DNA of 64,000 bases from JAIYDJ01 sp031400505 (GCA_031400505.1 JANNPZ010000040.1:1-64000); one strand, 5' to 3'. Numbered from the stretch's first letter, positions 51,653-60,687 are shown. Made by a program: numbers and translations. Notes: generated by a model not told the origin, from the sequence alone.

Positions 51653-52876
51653 CTAATCGGCCGGGCGATTGCGCCGTTTGATCAAGAAAGCGGCATCGGC
51701 ATCAGAGGCTGCCAGCGAAATCGCACGATCAAAGGCCATGTGCGATTCGCTGTGGTGACCCAGTCTGAACAGGATCTCGGCGCGCGCCGCGTGAAAGGGC
51801 TGATATGATGTCAAAAGCGGTGCCAGGGAATTAATCGCGATCAATGCCGCTTGCGTCGCCCCTGTCTCTGACAGCGCAACGGCATGGTTCAACGCGACGA
51901 CCGGGGTAGGTTCCATTTGGAAAAGCCTGGTGTAAAGGGCTTCGATCTGCGGCCAGTCCGGCCCGCCTTGCGCGATATGACAGGCAGAGATCGCGGCCTT
52001 GATTTGGTACGGACCCGGCGCGCGGCGCGCCATTGCCTGATCAATCAAAAACAGCCCCTCGGCAATCGCAGCATCGTTCCAAAGGCTGCGGTCTTGATCT
52101 GCCAAGGCGACGGTGGCACCGTCGGGGCCCGTGCGAGACGCCCGCCGTGCGTTTGTGATCAACAGCAGTGCTATGCAACCTTCGGTCTCTGGCTGGTCGG
52201 GGCGCAACCGGTCGATCAGACGGGCAAGCCAGATCGCCTCTGCACAAAGATCCCGGTCGGCCAGCGGACCGGCGGTGTAGCCTGCATTGAAAATCAGATA
52301 GATGACGGCCAGAACCGATTGCAGGCGTTCAGGCCAGTCCTCGGGCCCGGGTACCACAAAGGGGATGCCTGCTGCGGCAATCTTGGCTTTGGCGCGGCTC
52401 AGACGCTGGCCCATCGTCGGTTCGGTGTCCAGAAAGGCACGGGCGATTTCCGGTGTGGTCAGGCCGGCAACCGTACGCAGCGTCAGCGCCACACGGGATT
52501 TGGGGTCAAGTGCGGGGTGGCAACAGGTAAAGATCAGACGCAGCCGGTCATCCACGCTCAGGTCTGGGTCAGTCTCTTCGGCCTCTTGCCCAGCGAGGCG
52601 CGCAAGATCGGCTGTGTTGCGGGCATCGCGGGACATCGCACGCAGCCGGTCAATGGCCTTGCGCAGCGCCACACGCAACAGCCAGCCCTGTGGCGTGGCG
52701 GGCAGACCCGCCCTGCCCCAGTGCGACAGCGCCGAAATGGCCGCTTCTTGCAGTGCATCCTCGGCCAGCTGGAAATCGCGCAACCGCGCGATCAACGCCG
52801 CCAGAAGCCGCCCCCGATCCTGCCGCAGCACCTCGTCAAGCGCACGGGTGACGGCAATCGCATCGGAGGCGGCCAT
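51653..52876 (-). CDS. RNA polymerase sigma factor, ECF42-type
   Basis: 407 residues. The sigma-2 region (RLRDFQLAEDALQEA, PQGWLLRVALRKAIDRLR) and the sigma-4 HTH (LTLRTVAGLTTPEIARAFL) occupy the N-terminal 180; the rest is a helical TPR-like extension (FNAGYTAGPLADRDLCAEAI, NHAVALSETG). There is no anti-sigma gene. ECF42 factors are linked to DGPF proteins, as here, and their C-terminal domain is needed for activity. The inducing signal is unknown. Followed downstream by the sRNA terminator on the other strand. Confidence 0.87.
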   Translation of the reverse strand: MAASDAIAVTRALDEVLRQDRGRLLAALIARLRDFQLAEDALQEAAISALSHWGRAGLPATPQGWLLRVALRKAIDRLRAMSRDARNTADLARLAGQEAEETDPDLSVDDRLRLIFTCCHPALDPKSRVALTLRTVAGLTTPEIARAFLDTEPTMGQRLSRAKAKIAAAGIPFVVPGPEDWPERLQSVLAVIYLIFNAGYTAGPLADRDLCAEAIWLARLIDRLRPDQPETEGCIALLLITNARRASRTGPDGATVALADQDRSLWNDAAIAEGLFLIDQAMARRAPGPYQIKAAISACHIAQGGPDWPQIEALYTRLFQMEPTPVVALNHAVALSETGATQAALIAINSLAPLLTSYQPFHAARAEILFRLGHHSESHMAFDRAISLAASDADAAFLIKRRNRPAD

Positions 52877-52879
52877 GGG

Positions 52880-53242
52880 TCAGTTCCCTGCCGGGTTGTA
52901 ATCCATCAACGGGCGCACCTCGACTGTGCCATAGCTGGCCGAGGGGATCATCGCGGCGTATTTCAGCGCGGCATCCAGGTCGGGCACGTCGATGACGTAG
53001 TAGCCGCCCAGATGTTCTTTGGTGGTCGCAAACGGGCCATCCATGGTTTCCACCTTGCCGCCACGCACCCGCAGCGAGGTTGCGGTTTCAACCCCCTTCA
53101 GACCTTCGCCACTGCGCATCACGCCGTCGGCAACGAGGGTCTGGCTGAAGCTTGCATAGCCCGCCATCATCGCGCCGAATTCAGGGGTGCCATAGACCGG
53201 CTCGACGGCAGGGTCTCCGTAGATCAGAAGCATGTATTGCAT
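52880..53242 (-). CDS. YCII/DGPF-domain protein
   Basis: 120 residues, dimeric ferredoxin-like fold with the ETMDGPFATTKEHLGGYYVI hallmark that names the DGPF family. Genes of this type sit next to ECF42 sigma factors and are probably their targets. Here it ends 3 nt before the sigma gene, so both share a transcript. Catalytic role unproven. Confidence 0.9.
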   Translation of the reverse strand: MQYMLLIYGDPAVEPVYGTPEFGAMMAGYASFSQTLVADGVMRSGEGLKGVETATSLRVRGGKVETMDGPFATTKEHLGGYYVIDVPDLDAALKYAAMIPSASYGTVEVRPLMDYNPAGN

Positions 53243-53310
53243 TTTGGTTGTCCTTTTTCCTTGGGTTACAGAAAGGTGACCCGCGCCATGCCCGGCGCGG
53301 CCTTATGTGA

Positions 53311-53706
53311 TCAACGCAACAGCAGGTTTGCGCCAAGGCACACCATGGCGTTCAGCGTGGCAAGGATGTTTGTGCCGTTGCCGACATAGCGCAGCGGATG
53401 GGCCGCATTGCCGATCCTAAGCCCGAACGGATGCGCGATCCGCCCGATCAGCAGCAGCGCACCCGAGACGTGCAGGTAGATTGCCGGGGCCTGCATGCCT
53501 TCGGCAAGGATCATCAGGATCAGCACGAAGCAGGTCCATTCGACAAAGTTTCCATGCTGGCGGATGCGCAGCAACAGCTCGACGTCACCGGCATCGCCGA
53601 TAGAGACGCCTTTGGCCGACCGGAACGACGTGACGCGGAACCATAGAACCAGAAAGATCGCCGCAAGCGGCAAGGCGTAGATCGGGGTAACTGCAAACAT
53701 AATCAT
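53311..53706 (-). CDS. MAPEG-family membrane protein
   Basis: 131 residues with four membrane helices (about 8-24, 52-70, 75-92, 108-128). The helix 2 stretch RIRQHGNFVEWTCF resembles the glutathione-contacting RxxxNxxE motif of microsomal glutathione transferase-like proteins. It shares the direction of the DGPF-sigma genes, 69 bp upstream of the DGPF start. ATG 53706 has AAGGA at 4 nt. Possible membrane detoxification enzyme. Confidence 0.83.
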   Translation of the reverse strand: MIMFAVTPIYALPLAAIFLVLWFRVTSFRSAKGVSIGDAGDVELLLRIRQHGNFVEWTCFVLILMILAEGMQAPAIYLHVSGALLLIGRIAHPFGLRIGNAAHPLRYVGNGTNILATLNAMVCLGANLLLR

Positions 53707-53885
53707 GTTTTCCTTCTTAGGTTTTCAATTTCGTAACCCAAGGACGCTGGCACTTTGCCGATTTCGACAGAGCGAGCAAAAAAAAGTCCATGCGCATCAA
53801 AAAAAATCCGGGCAGCCGTTGAAGTCCTTTCGGACAGCGCAGGCTTGTCCTATGACGCGGCATCTTGGCCGATAGGAGTGCGCCT

Positions 53886-56045
53886 ATGTCCGAACCCGCA
53901 ATCACCCCGGAACTGGTGGCAGCACACGGGCTGAAGCCTGACGAGTATCAGCGCCTGCTGGGCATCATCGGCCGCGAGCCGACCTTTACCGAACTCGGCA
54001 TCTTTTCGGCGATGTGGAACGAGCATTGCTCGTATAAATCATCGAAGAAATGGCTGCGCACCCTGCCCACCACCGGGCCTCAGGTGATCTGTGGGCCGGG
54101 CGAGAATGCCGGCGTTGTCGATATCGGCGACGGGCAGGCAGTGATTTTCAAAATGGAAAGTCACAACCACCCCAGCTACATCGAGCCCTATCAGGGGGCG
54201 GCAACCGGCGTGGGCGGCATCCTGCGCGATGTGTTCACCATGGGTGCGCGCCCAATAGCCGCGATGAACGCGCTGAGCTTCGGTCTGCCGTCGCATCCCA
54301 AGACCCGCCATCTGGTCAAGGGCGTGGTTGAAGGGGTCGGCGGTTATGGCAACGCGTTCGGCGTGCCGACCGTGGGCGGCGAGGTGCGGTTTCACGCGGC
54401 CTACAACGGCAATTGTCTGGTCAACGCCTTTGCGGCTGGCTTGGCGGATGCCGACAAGATCTTTTACTCGGTGGCGTCGGGCGTGGGCATGCCGGTGGTC
54501 TATCTCGGGGCCAAGACGGGCCGCGACGGCGTCGGCGGGGCCACGATGGCCTCCGCCGAGTTCGACGACACCATCGAGGAAAAGCGCCCCACCGTCCAGG
54601 TCGGCGATCCCTTTACCGAAAAACGCCTGCTCGAGGCCTGTCTTGAACTGATGGCCTCGGGTGCCGTGATTTCCATTCAGGACATGGGGGCGGCGGGGCT
54701 GACCTGTTCGGCGGTCGAGATGGGCGACAAGGGCGGGCTTGGGATCCGGTTGCAACTGGATGACGTGCCGCAGCGCGAGACCGGGATGACCGCCTACGAG
54801 ATGATGCTGTCAGAGTCGCAGGAACGGATGCTGATGGTGCTGAAGCCCGAGATGGAGGCAGAGGCCCGGGCGATCTTCGCGAAATGGGACCTTGATTTCG
54901 CCATCGTGGGCGAGACGATTGCCGAGGATCGGTTCCTGATCCTGCACGGCAATGCGGTGAAGGCCGATCTGCCGCTGTCCAAGCTGTCCTCTTCCGCCCC
55001 GGAATATGACCGGCCCTGGATACCGACGCCTGCCGCGACCCCTTTGGGCGAAGTGCCGATGATTGCGCCAATCGCGGCGCTGCGCGCGCTGATCGGCAAC
55101 CCGTCTTATGCCCACAAAGCCTGGGTATGGGAGCAATACGACAGCATGGTGGGGGCGGATACTGTCCGGTCGCCGGGCATGGGCGCAGGCGTGGTGCGGG
55201 TGCACGGCACGGCCAAAGCACTCGCCTTCACGTCGGATGTGACCCCGCGCTACGTCAAGGCGAACCCGGTGATGGGCGGCAAGCAGGCGGTGGCCGAGGC
55301 CTACCGCAACCTGATCGCGGTCGGGGCGCGACCTCTTGCCAGCACTGACAACCTGAACTTCGGCAATCCCGAAAAGCCCGAAATCATGGGGCAACTGGTG
55401 GGTGCCGTGCAGGGCATCGGCGCGGCCTGCTTGGCGCTCGACATGCCAATCGTGTCAGGCAACGTAAGCCTTTATAATGAAACTGACGGGTCGGCCATCT
55501 TGCCCACGCCGACCATCGGCGCAGTTGGGCTGCTTGACACGCTTGACGATCTGATTGCCGGGGTGCCAGGGGCGGGCGATCTGGCAGTGCTGATCGGGGC
55601 GACCCATGGGCATCTGGGCCAATCGGCACTTTTGGCAGAAGCCTTCGGGATCGAGGCGGGCGACGCGCCTCCGGTTGACCTTGAAGCAGAGCGCCGGCAT
55701 GGCGATTTCGTTTTGGCACAGCGCAGGCTGATTGGCGCATGTTCGGATCTTTCTGATGGCGGGCTGGCGCTTGTCGCGTTCGAGATGGCCGAAACTGCGG
55801 GGGTTGGCGTCAGGCTGAACGACGACAGCATCGCTTGGCTGTTCGGCGAAGACCAGGCGCGCTATCTGGTCGCGTGCAGCGCCAATCACGCAGCAGCACT
55901 GGTCGCGGCAGGGGCAGCAGCAGGCGTTCCGGTAGCGGTCGTGGGCCACTTCGGGGGCGATCTGGTGCGTTTCAGGACGGATGCGGCACCACTGGCCGAG
56001 CTTTCCGCGCTCTACCGGTCCGCCTTTGCCAAAGCAGTCGCCTGA
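53886..56045 (+). CDS. purL: Phosphoribosylformylglycinamidine synthase subunit PurL
   Basis: 719 residues, the small-PurL form that works with PurS and PurQ. ATP-dependent conversion of FGAR to FGAM in purine synthesis. The catalytic-loop start NEHCSYKSSK (about 44-53), MESHNHPSY and GVGGILRD in the ATP/FGAR domain, and the second PurM-like half from about residue 380 are intact. AGGAG precedes ATG 53886. The cupin gene starts 3 nt after the stop. Confidence 0.97.
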   Translation: MSEPAITPELVAAHGLKPDEYQRLLGIIGREPTFTELGIFSAMWNEHCSYKSSKKWLRTLPTTGPQVICGPGENAGVVDIGDGQAVIFKMESHNHPSYIEPYQGAATGVGGILRDVFTMGARPIAAMNALSFGLPSHPKTRHLVKGVVEGVGGYGNAFGVPTVGGEVRFHAAYNGNCLVNAFAAGLADADKIFYSVASGVGMPVVYLGAKTGRDGVGGATMASAEFDDTIEEKRPTVQVGDPFTEKRLLEACLELMASGAVISIQDMGAAGLTCSAVEMGDKGGLGIRLQLDDVPQRETGMTAYEMMLSESQERMLMVLKPEMEAEARAIFAKWDLDFAIVGETIAEDRFLILHGNAVKADLPLSKLSSSAPEYDRPWIPTPAATPLGEVPMIAPIAALRALIGNPSYAHKAWVWEQYDSMVGADTVRSPGMGAGVVRVHGTAKALAFTSDVTPRYVKANPVMGGKQAVAEAYRNLIAVGARPLASTDNLNFGNPEKPEIMGQLVGAVQGIGAACLALDMPIVSGNVSLYNETDGSAILPTPTIGAVGLLDTLDDLIAGVPGAGDLAVLIGATHGHLGQSALLAEAFGIEAGDAPPVDLEAERRHGDFVLAQRRLIGACSDLSDGGLALVAFEMAETAGVGVRLNDDSIAWLFGEDQARYLVACSANHAAALVAAGAAAGVPVAVVGHFGGDLVRFRTDAAPLAELSALYRSAFAKAVA

Positions 56046-56047
56046 TC

Positions 56048-56509
56048 ATGACCGTTCATCGCACAGCAAAGCCGGTGCCCAAGGCCAACCCGTCCCCTGC
56101 TACCGGTCCGTTTGCCACGCTGCGCCTGTCTGACCTGGGCGGGCTGACCCAGTTCGGTGCTTTTCTGCAAGAGCTTCCTCCCGGCTCGCGCACTTCGATC
56201 AAGCACTGGCACGAAGCCGAGGACGAGCTGGTCCATGTCATTTGCGGCACACCGACGCTGCTGGAGGGCGACAGCGAGACCCTGCTCAACCCCGGCGACA
56301 GCGCCACCTTCAAGACGGGCGTTGCCGTCGGCCACACGTTCGAAAACCGCAGCGCCGAACCCGTCCGCCTGTTGGTCATAGGCACCCGCGAGACCCGCGA
56401 CCGGATCACCTATCCCGATGCCGGCATCATCATGACCAAGGATCGTTCCAAGGACCGCCACGACTGGACCGACCTTTCCGGCCATCCAGTCGAAAACCCC
56501 TACGCCTGA
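56048..56509 (+). CDS. Cupin-domain protein
   Basis: 153 residues. A cupin beta-barrel with motif 1 HWHEAEDELVHVICG (metal ligands H, H, E) and motif 2 GVAVGHTFENRSAEP. Single-domain cupins bind a divalent metal and often act on small carboxylates or sugars; the substrate is not evident. Start ATG 56048 lies 3 nt after purL. The last residues YPDAGIIMTKDRS resemble sugar or acid-binding cupins. Confidence 0.83.
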   Translation: MTVHRTAKPVPKANPSPATGPFATLRLSDLGGLTQFGAFLQELPPGSRTSIKHWHEAEDELVHVICGTPTLLEGDSETLLNPGDSATFKTGVAVGHTFENRSAEPVRLLVIGTRETRDRITYPDAGIIMTKDRSKDRHDWTDLSGHPVENPYA

Positions 56510-56580
56510 AGTGATCCGCGCCACCTTGCAAGCCCGCCCGCCCGGTTCTACATCTAGCCCAACTGACCAAGGACCCGACA

Positions 56581-56823
56581 ATGGCAATGCAAGCCCACGA
56601 GATTGAAGACTTGATCCGCGCGGGCTTTCCGCAGGCCAAGATCACGATCACCGATCTGGCCGGGGACGGCAATCATTGGGCGGCCGAGGTGATTGATGCA
56701 AGCTTCAAGGGAATGAACCGGGTGCAGCAGCAGCGCGCGGTCTATGCCAGTCTGAAGGGAAAGATGGACGGGCCTTCGGGGGTGTTGCATGCGCTTGCGC
56801 TGACGACCAAGGCGCCGGACTGA
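56581..56823 (+). CDS. bolA: BolA-family protein
   Basis: 80 residues, short BolA (IbaG/BolA2 type): IEDLIRAGFPQAKITITDLAGDGNHWAAEVI with the FKGMNRVQQQRAVYASL helix and the C-terminal LHALALTT. BolA proteins share a [2Fe-2S] cluster with monothiol glutaredoxins through a conserved histidine. Upstream of grxD, with one small ORF between, forming an iron-sulfur/iron-sensing pair. The 72-bp upstream gap follows the cupin gene. Confidence 0.9.
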   Translation: MAMQAHEIEDLIRAGFPQAKITITDLAGDGNHWAAEVIDASFKGMNRVQQQRAVYASLKGKMDGPSGVLHALALTTKAPD

Positions 56824-57023
56824 TGGCGGGCAATCTCGGCCAATTGGGCATGGTGGTGATGGGGCTGGTCGGTCTGATCAGCGTGATCCGGGCGCGGCGC
56901 ACAGGTCGGCGCGACGACCCGGTGTCAGATGCACGCCTGACCGAGCGGATGGAAATAGAGCGGCGGATGGGGTCTTACCTCGCCAGCCGGGAAACAGCGA
57001 AAAGCGAGAGGAACGAGCGATGA
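56823..57023 (+). CDS. Small membrane-anchored ORF between bolA and grxD
   Basis: 66 residues. One membrane helix (about 8-22, LGMVVMGLVGLISVI) and a long, highly charged cytoplasmic tail (RARRTGRRDDPVSDARL, then ERMEIERRMGSYLASRE). TGATG joins it to the bolA stop and ATGA joins its stop to grxD, so translation is coupled on both sides. No family recognised. Its place suggests a membrane link for the BolA-glutaredoxin pair. Confidence 0.75.
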   Translation: MAGNLGQLGMVVMGLVGLISVIRARRTGRRDDPVSDARLTERMEIERRMGSYLASRETAKSERNER

Positions 57024-57379
57024 GCGCCGTTGACACAATCAAGACCACCATCGAAGCCAATGACGTCGTGCTGTTCATGAAGGGCACCAAGATGATGCCG
57101 CAATGCGGGTTCTCATCGCGCGTTGCCGGTGTGCTGAACTACATGGGCGTCTCTTTTGCCGATGTAAACGTGCTCGCCGACGCTGAAATCCGTCAAGGGA
57201 TCAAGGATTTCAGCGACTGGCCAACCATCCCGCAGCTGTACGTCAAGGGCGAGTTCGTCGGCGGTTGCGATATCATCACCGAAATGACCTTGTCGGGCGA
57301 GCTGGATCAGTTGTTTGAAGCCAAGGGTGTGACCTACGACAAGGCCGCCGCTGACAAGATCCGCCAAGCCAACGGCTGA
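57020..57379 (+). CDS. grxD: Monothiol glutaredoxin (Grx4/GrxD type)
   Basis: 119 residues. The CGFS active site is at C29-S32 (MPQCGFSSRV), with WPTIPQLYVKGEFVGGCDI forming the glutathione site. CGFS glutaredoxins carry a glutathione-ligated [2Fe-2S] cluster, form dimers with BolA and deliver or sense Fe-S clusters. The length and the C-terminal helix are normal. Third gene of the bolA-ORF66-grxD set. Confidence 0.95.
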   Translation: MSAVDTIKTTIEANDVVLFMKGTKMMPQCGFSSRVAGVLNYMGVSFADVNVLADAEIRQGIKDFSDWPTIPQLYVKGEFVGGCDIITEMTLSGELDQLFEAKGVTYDKAAADKIRQANG

Positions 57380-57528
57380 CGCACGGGTTGCATTGGGTCG
57401 GGCTGGCGCAACCAACAAGCAATGTGGCAGTTCTTCCAGATGCACCCGCAAAGAACCCTGGCCTTCTGACGACTGGCAGCGCGACCGCCCCCGAACTGTG
57501 CGGCCGTTTTCGGGTCAAGTGACCGGAT

Positions 57529-57897
57529 TTACTGGCGCTCTTGCATCCTGTCGGCCAGCGCCTCGGCACGCGCTGCAATCTCGGCAAGGGTTTCAATGAC
57601 CTGAGGCGGAATGACGGCCACCTCGATCTTTTCGCGCGCCGGAACCGGGCGCGCCTCAATCTCTGCGAGTTCGGCGCGCAACCGGCGCAACTCGTCTTCG
57701 GTGCTTGCGGCCTTGTCTGCAATCAGCAGACCCGCCATCAACAGCATTCGTGCCTCTGGAATCCGGCCCATCTGTTCGACAATCGGTTTGGCTTCGGTGT
57801 CAAGCAATTGCGCTGCGGCGCGCAAGAAATGCTCTTCGCCGGGCTGGCAGGCGACGTGAAAAGTCCTGCCGCCGATCTGGATATCAAGCTCTGGCAT
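57529..57897 (-). CDS. zapA: Cell division protein ZapA
   Basis: 122 residues, start ATG 57897 (the TTG before it rejected). The ZapA N-terminal domain (PELDIQIGGRTFHVACQPGE, then FLRAAAQLLDTEAK) and the dimerising coiled coil (LRRLRAELAEIEAR) are present. ZapA crosslinks FtsZ filaments. Its start overlaps the upstream coiled-coil gene by 14 nt, as zauP-zapA in Caulobacter. Confidence 0.9.
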   Translation of the reverse strand: MPELDIQIGGRTFHVACQPGEEHFLRAAAQLLDTEAKPIVEQMGRIPEARMLLMAGLLIADKAASTEDELRRLRAELAEIEARPVPAREKIEVAVIPPQVIETLAEIAARAEALADRMQERQ

Positions 57898-58420
57898 CAA
57901 CCTCTCCCTTGAGGGTTTTGTCGGCCTGAGCGATCAACGGGTCAAGCACGGCAAGGATGTCTTCCAATTCGGCAACTTCTGCGCCACGGGTTGCCCGCAA
58001 CCCCTCCATCTCGATTTCCATGGTGCGGTTGATCAAAGCCGGATCGGTGGCATTTTCTTCCGCCGCCTCGCGCAGGGCGCGCAACTGTCCGCCTTGCTGT
58101 ATCATCATGCGATGGGCACGGCTAAGCTCAAGCCCTTGGGCGTCGAGTTGGCGGACGAGGTCAGCGATCTGGTCTTCAAGGGCACTGCGCAGCTTGGCTT
58201 CTTTGTCACGAACGACTTTCAAACGCTCTGAAAGCTGGGCGTTGGCCATTTGCTCTTCGTCCAGAGCAGTGGAAAGCCGGTCCAATTCGTCGTGCAGGTC
58301 GGTGTCATCGGGCGACTGCGCAGTTGCAACCTCTGCAGGGGCAGGCGCAGACTCCAGCCCCTTTGCGATTCGCTCCAGCGCCGCGGTGATCCGCCGTTCC
58401 AGTTCCGCGATGTCTTGCAT
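57884..58420 (-). CDS. zauP: Coiled-coil protein, probable ZauP (ZapA partner)
   Basis: 178 residues, almost all predicted coiled coil (LDRLSTALDEEQMANAQLSE, DKEAKLRSALEDQIADLVRQ) and acidic. No membrane segment. In Caulobacter crescentus the coiled-coil ZauP is co-transcribed with ZapA and focuses the Z-ring. The gene order (coiled-coil gene, zapA, then divergent tkt) and overlap fit, but coiled coils are poor identifiers. ATG 58420 has AGGGG upstream. Confidence 0.62.
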   Translation of the reverse strand: MQDIAELERRITAALERIAKGLESAPAPAEVATAQSPDDTDLHDELDRLSTALDEEQMANAQLSERLKVVRDKEAKLRSALEDQIADLVRQLDAQGLELSRAHRMMIQQGGQLRALREAAEENATDPALINRTMEIEMEGLRATRGAEVAELEDILAVLDPLIAQADKTLKGEVDARA

Positions 58421-58565
58421 CCCCTGCCCCTTTGGCAACTGCCCTTGCCTGCATGTTTATGCGAATCGACACAGACTGCGTCAACTGAAACCATAGCGCA
58501 AGGTACACGCACTGACTGCCCCTTTGCTGCCAATGTCTTGCGAGGTGTGCTTGATCTTGCCTACG

Positions 58566-58582
58566 AGGGTGATATGCACCCT
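58566..58582. promoter_or_regulatory. Dyad overlapping the probable tkt promoter
   Basis: AGGGTGATATGCACCCT: 6-bp arms around ATATG, ending at the first base of TATAAT (58582-58587), a clear -10. A TTGCCT hexamer lies 19 nt upstream as a possible -35. The position suggests a repressor operator for tkt; regulator unknown. Confidence 0.45.
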
Positions 58583-58611
58583 ATAATGCCTTTAAGCACA
58601 GGATCAAGCCC

Positions 58612-60627
58612 TTGGATATTTCGACCCTTCGCGCCCGACACCCCGACCATTGGATGCAGGCGGCTGCCATCCGGGTGCTGACCCTGGATGCGGTGGCCCA
58701 GGCCAATTCCGGCCATTCGGGCATGCCGATGGGTATGGCTGACGTGGCGACCGTGCTCTTTGACCGGCATCTGAAGTTCGACCCCGCCGCCCCCCGCTGG
58801 CCCGACCGCGACCGGTTCATCCTGTCGGCGGGGCATGGGTCGATGCTGATCTACAGCCTGCTGCACCTGACGGGCTATGCCGACATGACGTTGGACCAGA
58901 TCCGCGCGTTCCGGCAATGGGGGGCGATCACGGCGGGCCACCCGGAATACGGCCATGTCGCGGGGGTGGAAACCACCACCGGGCCGCTGGGTCAGGGCAT
59001 CGCCAATGCAGTCGGCTTTGCCATTGCCGAGGAATCCCTGCGCGCGCATTGGGGCGCGAAGATCGTCGATCACCACACTTGGGTGATTGCAGGCGATGGT
59101 TGCCTGATGGAGGGCATCAGCCAGGAGGCGATCGCGCTGGCGGGCAAGCAGGCGTTGTCACGGCTGATCGTGCTGTGGGATGACAACGGCATCACCATCG
59201 ACGGCAAAGTTTCCCTGTCGGACATCACCGACCAGCAGGCGCGCTTTGCCGCCAGCGGCTGGGATGTGTTTGCCTGTGACGGCCACGACCCCGTGGATAT
59301 CGACCGCGCCCTGACGGCGGCTAAAGCCAGCCCGCGCCCGGCTCTGGTGGCCTGCAAGACGCATATCGCACTTGGGTCGTCGGCGCAGGATACGTCCAAG
59401 GGGCATGGCGCACTGACCGACAAGCAGTTGATCGCCGATACCCGGGCGGCCTATGGCTGGACCCACGGGCCTTTCGACATTCCGGCGGATATCAAGGCCG
59501 CATGGGAGGCGAAGGGCGCGCGGGGTGCCGCTGCGCATGCGGCCTGGGCGGCCCGGCTGGCCGCGTTGCCTGCCGGACGTCGTTCAGCTCTTGAGCGGGT
59601 GATGGCGGGCGAGGTTCCCGCGAAACTCGCAGCCGCATTGCGCGCGTTCAAGAAACAGGCAGCGGCCGATGCGCCCAAGATCGCCACCCGCGCGGCGTCG
59701 GAAAAGGTGTTGGGCGTCATCAATCCGATCATGACCGAGACCATCGGCGGATCCGCCGACCTGACGGGGTCGAACAACACCAGGACCGCCGACATGGGCA
59801 CCTTCGGCCCGGAAGATCGCAAGGGCCGCTATGTCTATTATGGTATCCGCGAGCATGGGATGGCGGCGGCAATGAACGGCATGGCGTTGCATGGCGGCGT
59901 GCGGCCCTATGGCGGCACGTTCATGTGCTTTACCGACTATGCCCGCCCCGCGATGCGGTTGTCCGCGTTGATGGGCGTGCCGGTGGTCTATGTGATGACG
60001 CACGACTCGATTGGTCTGGGCGAGGATGGCCCGACCCATCAGCCGGTCGAGCATCTGGCGATTTCGCGCGCCACGCCCAACACTTACGTCATCCGCCCCG
60101 CCGATCTGGTGGAAACCGCCGAAGCCTGGGAAGTGGCGTTGAACGCAAAGACGACACCGACCGTTTTGGCGCTGAGCCGGCAGAACTTGGCCGCAGTGCG
60201 CAAGGTCTATACCGCAGAAAACAAGGTGGCCAAAGGTGGCTACATCTTGGCCGAGGCTGTGGCTAAGCGGCAGGTCATCCTGATGGCGACCGGGTCCGAA
60301 GTCGAGATCGCGCTGAAAGCGCGCGATCTGCTGGAGACTGACGGGGTCGGAACACGGGTTGTGTCGATGCCCTGCTGGGAGCTGTTCGAAGAGCAAGACG
60401 CCGCCTATCGCCGCCGCGTGCTGCCGCCGGGTCCGGTGCGCGTGGCCATCGAGGCGGGCATCCGCTTTGGCTGGGACCGCTGGCTGTTTGGCGAAGGCGG
60501 GCGGCGTGAAAAATCGGGTTTTATCGGGATGCACGGCTTTGGCGCATCGGCACCGATCGACCGGCTATATGCCGAGTTCGGCATCACCGCCGAGGCAGCG
60601 GCAGCAAAGGCAAAATCGCTGCTGTAG
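58612..60627 (+). CDS. tkt: Transketolase
   Basis: 671 residues. Thiamine-diphosphate enzyme of the non-oxidative pentose phosphate pathway. AQANSGHSGMPMGMAD at the substrate mouth, the GDGCLMEG-N metal/TPP motif, catalytic E in GIREHGMAAAMN and the transketolase C-terminal domain are intact. The start is TTG 58612 with AGGA 8 nt upstream; the frame is closed by TGA at 58570 without any ATG. Located between the zauP-zapA pair and DUF808. Confidence 0.95.
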   Translation: MDISTLRARHPDHWMQAAAIRVLTLDAVAQANSGHSGMPMGMADVATVLFDRHLKFDPAAPRWPDRDRFILSAGHGSMLIYSLLHLTGYADMTLDQIRAFRQWGAITAGHPEYGHVAGVETTTGPLGQGIANAVGFAIAEESLRAHWGAKIVDHHTWVIAGDGCLMEGISQEAIALAGKQALSRLIVLWDDNGITIDGKVSLSDITDQQARFAASGWDVFACDGHDPVDIDRALTAAKASPRPALVACKTHIALGSSAQDTSKGHGALTDKQLIADTRAAYGWTHGPFDIPADIKAAWEAKGARGAAAHAAWAARLAALPAGRRSALERVMAGEVPAKLAAALRAFKKQAAADAPKIATRAASEKVLGVINPIMTETIGGSADLTGSNNTRTADMGTFGPEDRKGRYVYYGIREHGMAAAMNGMALHGGVRPYGGTFMCFTDYARPAMRLSALMGVPVVYVMTHDSIGLGEDGPTHQPVEHLAISRATPNTYVIRPADLVETAEAWEVALNAKTTPTVLALSRQNLAAVRKVYTAENKVAKGGYILAEAVAKRQVILMATGSEVEIALKARDLLETDGVGTRVVSMPCWELFEEQDAAYRRRVLPPGPVRVAIEAGIRFGWDRWLFGEGGRREKSGFIGMHGFGASAPIDRLYAEFGITAEAAAAKAKSLL

Positions 60628-60687
60628 TCTGGACATTGCGCGCGCGGCCGGGGGTCAACCCCGCCCGCTTCGTCAAGTCCTGCCCTG

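Noticed and set aside
51884..53389. 501-codon plus-strand ORF over the sigma factor and DGPF gene
   Set aside because: Antisense to two well-recognised genes; no motifs.
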